This document shows positions 42,390 to 50,975 of a stretch of 64,000 nucleotides of DNA, in pieces. A program made the position numbers and the translations under genes. The first letter of the stretch is position 1, and every line of letters starts with the position of its first letter. The stretch covers positions 22,275 to 86,274 of the forward strand of contig JBBRNO010000014.1 in assembly GCA_038230275.1 (NCBI GenBank). Direction: 5' to 3'. Below the pieces are notes generated by a model. That model made no database searches. It saw only the letters and a list, made by a program, of their open reading frames with translations, and was not told the DNA's origin. The stretch is from JANXXV01 sp038230275 (GTDB lineage: Bacteria > Acidobacteriota > Terriglobia > Bryobacterales > Bryobacteraceae).

Positions 42390-45300
42390 ATGGCAGCCAA
42401 TCTTCGAATGCAGAGCCGTCTCGTTGATTTTGCGACTACCAGCGCTTTTCGCCTGAACTACCTGCTATCAGGTTTGGCATTTTTCGCGATGATCTCCGGA
42501 CTCGCGATTTCTGCCAATGCGCAACCAGCGTCATTCTATACGGACCTGGAAAGCGGACCTAACTCAGGCGGGGAAAATAACGCGGGCGCCTACGTCACCG
42601 TATATGGAAAGGGATTCGGCGCCGCTCGGGGCAGCTCGCAAGTTACGGTGGGCGGCGGGCCGGCGGCAGCCTATCCGGTCTGGAGCGACGGCAAGATTAC
42701 TATCCAATTAGGTTCAGCGGCAAACACTGGCGGCATCGTCGTTTCGACACCGGCGGGATCGTCAAATTCACTTCCTTTCACAGTTCGCGGCGGCAACATT
42801 TATTTCGTCTCGAACTCCGGCAGTGATTCCGGACCCGGCTCTTTCCCCTCGCCCTGGAGAACGTTGCCGTTCGGAGCCCGAAACCTTCACAACGGCGACA
42901 TCCTCTACGGGATGAATGGCGTGAGTCAGACAACGTACGATGGCGAGGGTTGGAACGCCGCTTTGACCCTACGAAATGAGTGGTGCAGCGGATCGGGTTA
43001 TCCCAGGGCCCTGGTTGCCTATCCCGGTGCAAGCGTGACCGTGGGAGCAACGGCGTCTTCCCTCTACGGCATTCGAAGCACGGATGCTTCCGCCGGCGGT
43101 GGCCAATGTGTGGGCAACTGGGTATTTGCCGGATTGACTCTTCTGTCCAGTTCCGGGTCAACGGTTATCGGCGGTGGCAGCAACTGGCGAATAGCGGGTA
43201 ATGAGATCTCGTGCCCCAACGGGGATGGGGCCGGAGCCTGTTTCGAAACCAGTCAGGCGACCAACGTCAAATTTTACGGCAACAATGTTCATGACACAGG
43301 CAGCGCGAATGCGTCGGCACTTTATCAGGGGGTTTACTTTTCCACGGATAGTAATCATCTCGACATTGGTTGGAATAGCATCGCAAATGTGCGCGGATGC
43401 AGGGGTCTGCAGATACATTCCTCGCCCCTGGGCGGCGGGCGTGCTGACGATCCGACCGGGCACAACCAGTTCGACATTCTGATCCACGATAACCTGATTC
43501 ACGACACGCAATGTGACGGGATTGTGATTTCCACCGTGGATCCGTCCTTGGGGCAGGTCTCCGTATACCGAAATGTTGTCTACAATGCCGGAAAAGGGCC
43601 AAACAATCCTGAGGGAACCGGTACCTGGACCTGTCTGAGCGTTCAAGGACACACCAACAGCGGACCCGCGGGTGGCGGCACCGTGGATGTCTACGCTAAC
43701 ACTTTTTTCGATTGCGGATCGTTCGCGACGCCGCCGTACGGAGGAGCTAGCGCGTCTGTGATGAACAACGGCGAGAACCCTAGCCTTTCGCTTCGAATCC
43801 GAAACAATATCTTTTACCAGGTCCGTTCGGCGTCCCCGTACCTTGTTATGTACGATCCAAGGACGGGCAACGCTTGCGCGGATTTCGATGGCTGCACTGG
43901 AATCTTTGGAACCAATAATCTGTTTTACGGAATCGGACCGGGACCGGCGAGCACCGCGATCACGGCGCCGGTCAATTCGGATCCACTGTTCCTGAATTTG
44001 GCGGGGCGGGATTTTCACCTGCAGGGCGGAAGTCCTGCGGCCGACAGCGGGACGGCGATTCCCCAGGACACCGATTTCGATGGCGTCGCTATCCCGAGAG
44101 GCACTGGATATCCGATTGGCGCCTATAAGCCGGCGGGTGGAATTGTCGTTGCGGCCGGAGTGAAGGTGGCCGTTAGTCCGTTGAATGTCACGCTACGGGC
44201 AGGCCAATCGCAATCTTTCGCCGCAAGCGTTACCGGCGCCGCGAATAACAGCGTAGTGTGGTCGGTCTCCCCACCGGTTGGGGCCGTGTCGTTTATTGGA
44301 GTCTATACTGCACCTGCGGTTCTTTCGTCGGCACAAACCGTCGTAGTAACAGCGACATCCATTGCCGACGGAACAAAAGCAGCAAGCGCGACCATCAATT
44401 TGAGTCTTGTTTCGGGGCAGGCTCCGAGCGCGATTTCCGTGACGCCGAATAGCGGGAGCGGAGCCGCCGCCACATTGAGCTTTCTGGTTTCCGATCCGCA
44501 AGGTGCGGCGTCCGTCGGCACGGTGCTGATGATGGTGAACGCGTCGCTCGCCTTTAGCAACAGCTGCCAGTTCCGCTACAACTCCGGCAACGGCTCCTTC
44601 TACCTTTATGGCGACAGCACCGGATGGCTAGGCCCGCTGCTTCCAGGTTCCGCGGCCAGCCTCGACAATGGTTTGTGCTCCGTGCTGGGCGCGGGAACTT
44701 CAGTTCTGCTTTCGGGAACGAACATTGTGCTGAATGTGTCGCTGCGTTTTGCAGCAGGATTCGCGGGCGCAAAGAACGTCTACCTGCTGGCGCAGGAGGG
44801 CGCGTATGGCGCACCCTCGGCCAGTAGCGACTGGCAGCTGCGTGGCACTTGGACAGCAGCAGCTGGAGAAATCGCGCAGCCGCTGGTGTCCCAGGCCCTC
44901 AGTGCGGTTTCGGTCACGCCCAACAGTGGAAGTGGATCTTCGACGACTCTCAGTTTTCTGGTGTCCGATCCTCAGGGAGCAGCTTCCATCGGCGCAGTAC
45001 TGATGATGGTGAATGCGGCGCTTGCTTTCAGCAACAGTTGCCAATTCCGCTACAATCCCGGCAATGGGGCCTTCTACCTTTACGGCGATAGCACCGGATG
45101 GCTAGGCCCGCTGCTTCCAGGTTCAGCGGCAAGCCTGGACAATGGGCTGTGTTCAATTTTAGGTACGGGCACGTCGGTGACAGCCTCGGGAACAAACATT
45201 GTGCTAAATGTTTCAATGCGCTTTGTAGCAGGATTCGCGGGCGCCAAGAACGTTTACTTGTTGGCGCAGGAAGGTCCATATGGAACTCCCACAACCACAA

Positions 45301-46271
45301 CGAGCTGGCAGCAACGGGGAACCTGGACCGTTGGGGCAGGCGCGTCGCAGCCAACACAATCACTGAGCGCCGTTTCGGTTACGCCGAATAGCGGCGGCGG
45401 TGCGGCTGTTACTTTTAGCTTCCTGGTTTCCGATTCCAAGGGAGCGGCTTCCCTCGGCACAGTGCTGATGATGGTGAATGCTTCGCTCACGTTCAGCAAT
45501 AGTTGCCAGATCCGGTACAACCCCGCAAACGGGGCCTTCTACCTGTACGGAGTTAGCGCCGGTTGGCAGGGCCCCCTGCTTCCAGGTGCACCAGCGAGCC
45601 TGGACAACGGCTTGTGCTCGGTTCTAGGAACGGGAACTTCCGTGATCGCCGCGGGAACAAACATCGTGCTAAATGTTTCAATGAGATTTGGGGCGGGATT
45701 CGCCGGCGTCAAGAATGTTTACCTGTTGGCACAGGAGGGCGCCTATGGCGCACCGACGTCCACTACCAACTGGCAGCCGCGTGGGACCTGGACCGTCAAT
45801 ACCGCGACGGGGGCACAGCAATCGCAGACTCCCAGCGCCGTATCCGTCACGCCGGGCAGTGGGGCCGGGCCAAATGCATCCTTGAGTTTTCTGGTCTCCG
45901 ATCCGCAGGGAGCTTCTTCCATTGGGACGGTGCTGATGATGGTCAACGCTACATTAGCCTTCAACAACAGCTGCCAGATTGCTTATTATCCCCCGCTGGG
46001 GGCTTTCGCCCTCTACAGTGACAGCGCCGGTTGGCTGGGTCCGCTGCTTCCGGGCTCCACCAACACGATTGATAATGGGCTCTGTTCCTTATCGGGAATT
46101 GGGACGTCGGTGATCAGTTCCGGCACAAACATGCTGTTAAGCGTATCTCTGCACTTTGCCCCAGGATTCGCGGGCCTCAAGAATGTTTACCTGCTGGCGC
46201 AAGAGGGCCCATATGGTGCGCCCACGTTGACCAGCAACTGGCAACCGCGCGGAACTTGGACTGCGCAATAG
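42390..46271 (+). CDS. Large secreted protein: IPT/TIG-like, right-handed beta-helix, Ig-like and four tandem C-terminal repeats
   Basis: 1293 residues from ATG 42390, just after GGAGG; ATG 42408 is also possible. A long signal region ends ISANAQ. An IPT/TIG-like domain follows (AYVTVYGKGFGAARGSSQVTVG). The next ~400 residues look like a right-handed beta-helix or pectate-lyase-like fold (IYFVSNSGSDSGPGSFPSPW, NWRIAGNEISC, LDIGWNSIANVRGCRGLQI, ILIHDNLIHDTQCDGIVIS). An Ig-like segment (VKVAVSPLNVTLRAGQSQSF) joins it to four near-identical ~156-residue repeats beginning at about 44430, 44904, 45369 and 45837. Each has VTPNSGSG, VLMMVNASLAFSNSCQ, GWLGPLLPG and NVYLLAQEG. It is likely a surface or secreted polysaccharide-binding protein. 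No lyase active site is proven. Confidence 0.78.
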   Translation: MAANLRMQSRLVDFATTSAFRLNYLLSGLAFFAMISGLAISANAQPASFYTDLESGPNSGGENNAGAYVTVYGKGFGAARGSSQVTVGGGPAAAYPVWSDGKITIQLGSAANTGGIVVSTPAGSSNSLPFTVRGGNIYFVSNSGSDSGPGSFPSPWRTLPFGARNLHNGDILYGMNGVSQTTYDGEGWNAALTLRNEWCSGSGYPRALVAYPGASVTVGATASSLYGIRSTDASAGGGQCVGNWVFAGLTLLSSSGSTVIGGGSNWRIAGNEISCPNGDGAGACFETSQATNVKFYGNNVHDTGSANASALYQGVYFSTDSNHLDIGWNSIANVRGCRGLQIHSSPLGGGRADDPTGHNQFDILIHDNLIHDTQCDGIVISTVDPSLGQVSVYRNVVYNAGKGPNNPEGTGTWTCLSVQGHTNSGPAGGGTVDVYANTFFDCGSFATPPYGGASASVMNNGENPSLSLRIRNNIFYQVRSASPYLVMYDPRTGNACADFDGCTGIFGTNNLFYGIGPGPASTAITAPVNSDPLFLNLAGRDFHLQGGSPAADSGTAIPQDTDFDGVAIPRGTGYPIGAYKPAGGIVVAAGVKVAVSPLNVTLRAGQSQSFAASVTGAANNSVVWSVSPPVGAVSFIGVYTAPAVLSSAQTVVVTATSIADGTKAASATINLSLVSGQAPSAISVTPNSGSGAAATLSFLVSDPQGAASVGTVLMMVNASLAFSNSCQFRYNSGNGSFYLYGDSTGWLGPLLPGSAASLDNGLCSVLGAGTSVLLSGTNIVLNVSLRFAAGFAGAKNVYLLAQEGAYGAPSASSDWQLRGTWTAAAGEIAQPLVSQALSAVSVTPNSGSGSSTTLSFLVSDPQGAASIGAVLMMVNAALAFSNSCQFRYNPGNGAFYLYGDSTGWLGPLLPGSAASLDNGLCSILGTGTSVTASGTNIVLNVSMRFVAGFAGAKNVYLLAQEGPYGTPTTTTSWQQRGTWTVGAGASQPTQSLSAVSVTPNSGGGAAVTFSFLVSDSKGAASLGTVLMMVNASLTFSNSCQIRYNPANGAFYLYGVSAGWQGPLLPGAPASLDNGLCSVLGTGTSVIAAGTNIVLNVSMRFGAGFAGVKNVYLLAQEGAYGAPTSTTNWQPRGTWTVNTATGAQQSQTPSAVSVTPGSGAGPNASLSFLVSDPQGASSIGTVLMMVNATLAFNNSCQIAYYPPLGAFALYSDSAGWLGPLLPGSTNTIDNGLCSLSGIGTSVISSGTNMLLSVSLHFAPGFAGLKNVYLLAQEGPYGAPTLTSNWQPRGTWTAQ
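44430..46268 (+). repeat. Four tandem ~468-base coding repeats
   Basis: In-frame repeats start near 44430, 44904, 45369 and 45837, spaced 474, 465 and 468 bases. Long runs of DNA are nearly identical between copies, for example the segments encoding YLYGDSTGWLGPLLPGS in copies 1 and 2. The similarity indicates recent duplication or gene conversion. Copy 4 is the most diverged. Copy number may vary between strains. Confidence 0.85.
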
Positions 46272-46282
46272 GGCGAGCAGGT

Positions 46283-47089
46283 TTAATGATCGGCTAGGCG
46301 GCGCAGTTTAATGTTCCGGAACCAAACTTCCCCGGTATGACTCTGCAGCGCGATGGGACAGTCTTGGTTCAAATAGTTGAGTGCCCTCCTGGAACGTGCG
46401 GGCGCTTTTGCCGCCGTAGCCTGAAATTCCGCGGAAGCCACGTCGATGGCCACCACCCGCACTCCGTTTAGCCAATGTTCGAGATGGGGTCCTTTCCATA
46501 CTATCCGGGAAAGATTGATGTGTCCGGCGGGTTTGGTTCCGTTTTGACCAGGACCAGCAAACTGGTATAGCGCTCCGGATCGAGTATTAGGTTGATCCTT
46601 GTCGGGGTGGCGCTCGTCATCGATGACCTGGTACTCGAAACCACTGGTGACTTCCATGAATACGGCACCTGGCCCCGGGTTCACCATACCTTCTACGCTT
46701 GGAGGTTTGCCGTCTTGGAAGACCAGCTTTTGCGAACCGCCGACCAGGTACTTGACCCCGCTGTTGCCTCCGGGAGCAATTTTCCATTCGAAGCTCAATT
46801 CGAAGTTACGATAAACGCCCGCCGTCATCAGATCAGAGGTTCGATCCCGGCGGACGAGGGTTCGGAGGAAGCCGCCCTCCACGCCCCAATGCTCGGTTGG
46901 AAAGCGGTCTGAACTCGGGCTGCGCCAGCCCTTGGTCGTCTGCCCGTCGAAAAGAAGTTCCCATCCGGCGAGTTTCTCGTCCTGGGTCAGGTTGTTGGGT
47001 AACGCGCCGGCTGTTTGTCCGAAACTGATGGGGGTCGAACCGCTGTTCGCCAGCCCAATCAGGACACTAATTCGCAAGAGACGACGCAT
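46283..47089 (-). CDS. DUF1080 (3-keto-disaccharide hydrolase-like) secreted protein
   Basis: 268 residues with a signal sequence (LRISVLIGLANSGSTPISFGQ). The DUF1080 concanavalin-like fold shows ELLFDGQTTKGWRS at its start, WGVEGGFLRT, FELSFEWKIAPGGNSGVKYLV, FEYQVIDDERHPD, and a C-terminal GEVWFRNIKLRRL. Members bind or hydrolyse glycans outside the cell; some cleave 3-keto-glycosides. It ends 12 bases after the stop of the convergent repeat protein. Upstream lies a broken cytochrome-type gene, cut right at this gene's 5' flank. The exact substrate is unknown. Confidence 0.9.
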   Translation of the reverse strand: MRRLLRISVLIGLANSGSTPISFGQTAGALPNNLTQDEKLAGWELLFDGQTTKGWRSPSSDRFPTEHWGVEGGFLRTLVRRDRTSDLMTAGVYRNFELSFEWKIAPGGNSGVKYLVGGSQKLVFQDGKPPSVEGMVNPGPGAVFMEVTSGFEYQVIDDERHPDKDQPNTRSGALYQFAGPGQNGTKPAGHINLSRIVWKGPHLEHWLNGVRVVAIDVASAEFQATAAKAPARSRRALNYLNQDCPIALQSHTGEVWFRNIKLRRLADH

Positions 47090-47104
47090 AAATAAAGCGC
47101 CTCC

Positions 47105-47450
47105 AGTCTAGCACCGGCAGGCAGGTCAGAAGGCTGGCCCTGATTGATGTTCACGCGCGCGGTCCGCACGTGGTCATGGAACGGCAGCTGCGTAGGTAGC
47201 GTTTCGCCACGGTTGTCTTGTAGCGCGGATTCACGATCCCATCGGGTTGTTTGGGCAAAGGAATGCCCGCGTCCTTCGCCGGGACTTTCAGCTTGGCGAT
47301 TCCGCCCGCTTGTTGGTTGATCAACCGGCGCAATTCAGCGGGCCTGTTGCTCTGGGTGCCGTTGTCTTGGGCGGCGGCCGCTCCAAACAGGGAAACGAGC
47401 AAGAGCCCGAGCGCTCCAGAGCGCCCTTTCGATTCAGTCTTCGTGTTCAT
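47105..47450 (-). pseudogene. N-terminal remnant of a cytochrome c peroxidase-like gene
   Basis: It starts at ATG 47450 with a signal peptide (GALGLLLVSLFGAAAAQ) and runs through AELRRLINQQAGGIAKLKVP and NPRYKTTVAKRYL. Then the frame slips: the correct continuation (LPFHDHVRTARVNINQGQPS) is in another frame, and the gene simply stops near 47105 at the flank of the DUF1080 gene. About 110 residues of a much longer protein remain. The FHDxVRTAR part resembles multi-heme peroxidase-like proteins of acidobacteria, but no heme site remains. Start and upstream stop overlap as ATGA, so it once followed another gene. Confidence 0.5.
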
Positions 47451-47520
47451 CTGTACTTCGACTTGATGTAATCGGAAATAGCTTCAACCTCTCCCGATCC
47501 TGACTGTGAATCGAAACCCC
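47447..47520 (-). pseudogene. C-terminal scrap of a cytochrome c-like gene
   Basis: The frame ending at 47447 closes with GEVEAISDYIKSKYR, the usual last helix of a class I cytochrome c domain. Its stop overlaps the next start by 4 bases. Upstream, the same frame quickly loses sense, so only about 20 residues of the original protein remain. With the fragment at 47105-47450 it is the trace of a lost cytochrome operon. Confidence 0.4.
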
Positions 47521-47789
47521 ACGGAAGCAGCGGGCCGGAAGCAATTCGCCTGAAGCAGGGCGCGCGCCCTACGCTTGCCGGTCGGAAGAAGTCACAGCGA
47601 GAGAATATTCCCGCCGTCGCTTGATCGAGAATTGCCTGGCCACCTGGCGAGGCCGAAGGCTGTCTCGCAGTTCGTCGCCCTTGAAGCGGTGGGCTGGTTC
47701 GGCGAGCTGTCTTCATGCAGAATAGGGTGAGGATAAACAAGCATTGCCGCTTCCTCGTGGATGGGTAGGAGCGCATCGGGAAAACGTGA

Positions 47790-48230
47790 ATGGCCGAGCC
47801 CGGAAACAACACTCCAACAATCAACGGCATTGTGGAGACCGCGATCTCAGTGGAAGATGTGGGTGCTTCTGCCCGGTTCTACAGCAAGTTGTTTGGATTT
47901 GAAATCATGGTCGAGGACTCGCGTATCTGCGCGCTCAACGTCGCCCCGGCGCACGTTCTTTTGATTTTTCTGAAAGGCGGCTCGCTTGCGCCGCTGGTGC
48001 TGCCCGACAACCGCGGCACCATTCCTCCGCACGACACGCGCGGACAGCAGCATTTCGCCCTTGCGATATCCCACGCCGATTTCGACCCCTGGTGCGACAG
48101 GCTTCGCGCGCGCGGCATCGCGATCGAGAGCATCGTCCATTGGCCGGAAGGGGGCCGCAGCATTTACTTTCGCGACCCCGACCAGCACTGCGTTGAACTG
48201 ATCACACCGGGTGCCTGGAAGAACTACTGA
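47790..48230 (+). CDS. VOC (glyoxalase/bleomycin-resistance) family protein
   Basis: 146 residues in two beta-alpha-beta-beta-beta modules: TAISVEDVGASARFYSKLFGFE, then QHFALAISHADFDPWCDRLRARGI and SIYFRDPDQHCVELITPG. His in QQHFALAI and Glu in CVELITPG are the usual metal ligands of the second module. Members include glyoxalase I, fosfomycin resistance enzymes and extradiol dioxygenases; the small single-unit form gives no substrate. It stands alone, convergent with the kelch protein gene 6 bases away. Confidence 0.88.
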   Translation: MAEPGNNTPTINGIVETAISVEDVGASARFYSKLFGFEIMVEDSRICALNVAPAHVLLIFLKGGSLAPLVLPDNRGTIPPHDTRGQQHFALAISHADFDPWCDRLRARGIAIESIVHWPEGGRSIYFRDPDQHCVELITPGAWKNY

Positions 48231-48236
48231 ACAGGT

Positions 48237-49925
48237 CTACCGAATGTAGATCTTGACGCCGGGCTGGCTCGCGGCGCTCCCGATCGTCAACACGATCGCT
48301 TGCGACCCCGGCGGAGACGCCGGAACGCGAGCATTAATCTGCATGACTCCCGTGGTCAGTGGCGCCTGTCCGCGAAATAGAACCTGAGCGGGTATCGATC
48401 CAATTTGAAGTTGAACGGACGCAACGGGCTCCGGGTAGGGGCTCTGGGCCGGAGCCCCGGTGACACTGACCGGAGCAGTTACCCCCTGTCCAGTGCCGAA
48501 AAGAGTCACGATGGAACCCACGTCCGCCGGGTTGGCCGCGGAATTGATCGTTCCGTCCTGATTCCAAACGGCGGGGTAAATACCAGGCTGGACAGCCGTC
48601 AGCGCCACGCTCTTCTCCAGAGACTTCTGCCCGTTGAATCTTACCGACAGCCTCGCTTCCACGGCCCCCGAGAGCTCGTAGGGAACCTGGACGTTCACCT
48701 GGTCCCGCCGAACGAAGTACAAAGGGGCATTGATCCCATTCCAGGTAACCGAAACTCCTGCCGCTGATGTCGGCAGGCGATTCGTCTGCAGGTCGTAGCC
48801 CAGCGCAACTCCCTCGGCTGGGCCGAGATTATCGCCGAACACCGATACGATTTCACCCGGTGCAACCGGCCCTGTGGAGCCGCTGAATACGTTGACCACG
48901 CCGCCATCGCTGATCCGAGGCAGCGTACTGGTTCCCCCGGAACTCAACGCCCACAACTCGTTGGTCTGCCCGGTTGAGGTTGCGCCGCCGAAGAAATAAG
49001 CGGTACCGCGGTCGGAGGCGAAAGCCGCTTCCACCCGGGAACGTGGAGCGGGGGAATTGGAAATTGTCAGTTGGCTCCACGAATTAGTTCGCGGATTGTA
49101 ATCCCAGGTATCGTCAAGCGTCCCCCGACCAGCGCCGCCGAACACAACCATCCTGTCCCGAACGGTATCGTAGGCCAAGCCGTAATGTTGGCGCGGGCTT
49201 GGTGTAGGCTGGGACGTTTTCTCACTCCATTGGTTGGTCGTCAGATCGAAGGCCCATAGATCGCCCAGTGGGCACGGTCCGAATCCGCTCGAACAACCTC
49301 CGAACAGCAGCATCTGGCCACCGGTTGGATCGTATACGGCGTGATGCAGGCAACGCCTCAGGGGCCGGTTGGACGGTGGTGAGATATTGCGCCACGTGTT
49401 GGTCGCAAAATCAAACGCCCAAGTGTCGTCAAACCTTCCTTCGTCGGTGAAGCCGTGTGAGATAACCATGCGGTCACGGGCAGCCTCGTAAATGGCGGAA
49501 TGACCGTAGCGTTCGTTGGGGAGCTGCCCGGTTGGGTTGAGCCGGCTCCAGGCGTTGCCAGCGACGTCGTACGCCCACGTGTCGTTGAAGAAGCCGCCGG
49601 ACTGTCCTCCGAAGAGTACGAGCCTGCGCCGAACGGGATCAAACACCAAGGTGTGTCCGAATCTCGCAGGTGGCTTCGAGCCAGACGGTTGCAGCTCGCG
49701 CCACTGGTTCTGTTCGAGCGAATATGCCCATAAATCGCTTCGGGAGGATCCGTCCAGTCCCCCGAATAACAAGAGCTGCCGCCCACTTGGATCATAGGCG
49801 ATGGTCCCATCCGATCGCGGCGGCGGAGCGCTCGGTCCCGTAGGCAACACAGAGTACGACAGTCCCTGAGCGGCCGCATTTCCAGAAAGAATGGCGATGG
49901 CGAATAGTAGTGAGAAAGAGCGCAC
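48237..49925 (-). CDS. Secreted kelch-repeat protein with Solibacter-type C-terminal domain
   Basis: 562 residues from GTG 49925, which begins a signal peptide (RSFSLLFAIAILSGNAAAQ) and is preceded by GGGAGGG. The open frame reaches 50105, but that part covers insertion-element sequence. Six kelch blades form a propeller, each with FGG and a W about 20 residues later (LLLFGGLDGSSRSDLWAYS, LVLFGGQSGGFFNDTWAYD, MVVFGGAGRGTLDDTW). The last ~220 residues (GPVAPGEIVSVFGDNLGP, YFVRRDQVNVQVPYEL, GSIVTLFGTGQGVTAPV, VMQINARVPASPPGSQAIV) match the domain described as Solibacter-expanded (TIGR03437). It is secreted; a glycan-binding or oxidase role is possible but no copper site is seen. Confidence 0.85.
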   Translation of the reverse strand: MRSFSLLFAIAILSGNAAAQGLSYSVLPTGPSAPPPRSDGTIAYDPSGRQLLLFGGLDGSSRSDLWAYSLEQNQWRELQPSGSKPPARFGHTLVFDPVRRRLVLFGGQSGGFFNDTWAYDVAGNAWSRLNPTGQLPNERYGHSAIYEAARDRMVISHGFTDEGRFDDTWAFDFATNTWRNISPPSNRPLRRCLHHAVYDPTGGQMLLFGGCSSGFGPCPLGDLWAFDLTTNQWSEKTSQPTPSPRQHYGLAYDTVRDRMVVFGGAGRGTLDDTWDYNPRTNSWSQLTISNSPAPRSRVEAAFASDRGTAYFFGGATSTGQTNELWALSSGGTSTLPRISDGGVVNVFSGSTGPVAPGEIVSVFGDNLGPAEGVALGYDLQTNRLPTSAAGVSVTWNGINAPLYFVRRDQVNVQVPYELSGAVEARLSVRFNGQKSLEKSVALTAVQPGIYPAVWNQDGTINSAANPADVGSIVTLFGTGQGVTAPVSVTGAPAQSPYPEPVASVQLQIGSIPAQVLFRGQAPLTTGVMQINARVPASPPGSQAIVLTIGSAASQPGVKIYIR

Positions 49926-49966
49926 ACTATAGTATCCCTCCCATGCCGATGAATATTCCCAGTCTT

Positions 49967-50027
49967 GTCTAATACACGATGATCCTGAAGGGGGAGGCTG
50001 TTTCCAATACAAGATGATCTTGAACAT
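49967..50027 (+). repeat. Insertion-element left-end motif (two tandem half-copies)
   Basis: Two tandem variants of TTCCAATACAAGATGATCCTGAA lie here: GTCTAATACACGATGATCCTG from 49967 and TTCCAATACAAGATGATC at 50002-50019. The 18-base core at 50002-50019 occurs exactly again at 63903-63920, in the same orientation and also behind a diverged tandem copy. Repeated inner motifs like these are usual at the ends of IS21/IS481-like elements, where transposase binds. A transposase N-terminal remnant follows at 50104. Confidence 0.7.
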
Positions 50028-50103
50028 TCGCTGACTAAAATGTTCGAGACGGGTTTGGGAAGCGCTTGCGGGATTTCGCATCCTGCGGTCCGTGAAGGTG
50101 ACC

Positions 50104-50322
50104 ATGGGTGCGAAGGTTCTCAGCGGCGATCAGATCCGACGCTTCCTGGATGCCAGCGGCGGGATCGATTTCAGCGGGACGGATCGAACCGGCGTCTACC
50201 AGTGGGAGGAGGAGACGCTGCAAGGCTATCATTACTCGCGGCAGTCGAAGGGAGTGCGCGGGATGCTGCGGGCGTTCCTCGCCAAGATGACGGGATTGCG
50301 TTCCAATCGCGGTCACTTTTAA
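50104..50322 (+). pseudogene. Truncated transposase (rve/integrase-core type), N-terminal part
   Basis: From ATG 50104, 72 residues read GAKVLSGDQIRRFLDASGGI, TGVYQWEEETLQGYHYSRQS and GVRGMLRAFLAKMTGL. This resembles the N-terminal region of rve-type transposases, which often reads Q..FL....I.F......Y.WI...L....Y..L....KG..R..L.K.TGLSRAQ..RLI. It stops right where the helix-turn-helix (LSRAQ) should begin. The DDE core is missing. It lies 77 bases after the insertion-element end motif, so both belong to one truncated element. Confidence 0.55.
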
Positions 50323-50762
50323 GTTTTTTGGGCTAACCCCGCCTGCCGGGTTCACGGTACACGTTGACTGGAACCAAACCTATCAGCATTACAGTACGGC
50401 TACGGAATTCAGGGCACAAGCCTCCTATTTCGGACTCTGGGGCGCCTAGGTCTCAACCAGCAGTTCATATATCCGAGAGGAGTTGCAAAAAGCCAAGGCG
50501 GTCACAATAACCGTGAATGAAGGCGAGGGGTTCGACATGACACGGATAGACACATATCTGCAGCCGATCATCAAGCGTATCCATGACGAGATTCTTTTGG
50601 GACATCCAGGACGCTGCGCGGACAATGGAAGAGCGTTTCACGACCAGTTTGGGCACAATCTTGGGCACAGGGGGGCGATTCCGAACCAAAACATGAAGAT
50701 GGCTGCAAGAACCCCACCGCTTCGAAGTTATTAAATTGACAAAGAGAAACGTGCAGGAGACT
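50323..50762. other. Gap between transposase remnant and tRNA, with gene scraps
   Basis: About 440 bases. From about 50330 to the stop at 50447 a plus frame reads GLTPPAGFTVHVDWNQTYQHY, then RAQASYFGLWGA. This looks like the tail of a real protein, perhaps an outer-membrane protein, but there is no start. A second frame ends near 50698 (ARTMEERFTTSLGTILGT). Neither is a whole gene. Confidence 0.35.
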
Positions 50763-50839
<77 letters not shown>

Positions 50840-50975
50840 CAACTATGGTAGCGTAGCAAGTGTCATTCCTGCAACAAAATCTGTAAGCTATTGTCAGTCT
50901 GGGCTCGCACTTTACGCGGTTCCGATCAAAAACGATTGACACCTCTAGTGATCCACAACGCGCTGGAACCCGCTG

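Noticed and set aside
44430..46268. CRISPR-like array
   Set aside because: The repeats are ~468 bases, in frame and coding; there are no short repeats with unique spacers anywhere in the window.
47521..47830. 5' part of the open frame ending at 47447
   Set aside because: Only the last ~20 residues look like a protein; the rest has no family and overlaps the VOC gene start.
49926..50105. Longer N-terminus for the kelch protein
   Set aside because: It reads through insertion-element end sequence; the GTG at 49925 has a ribosome site and starts a signal peptide.
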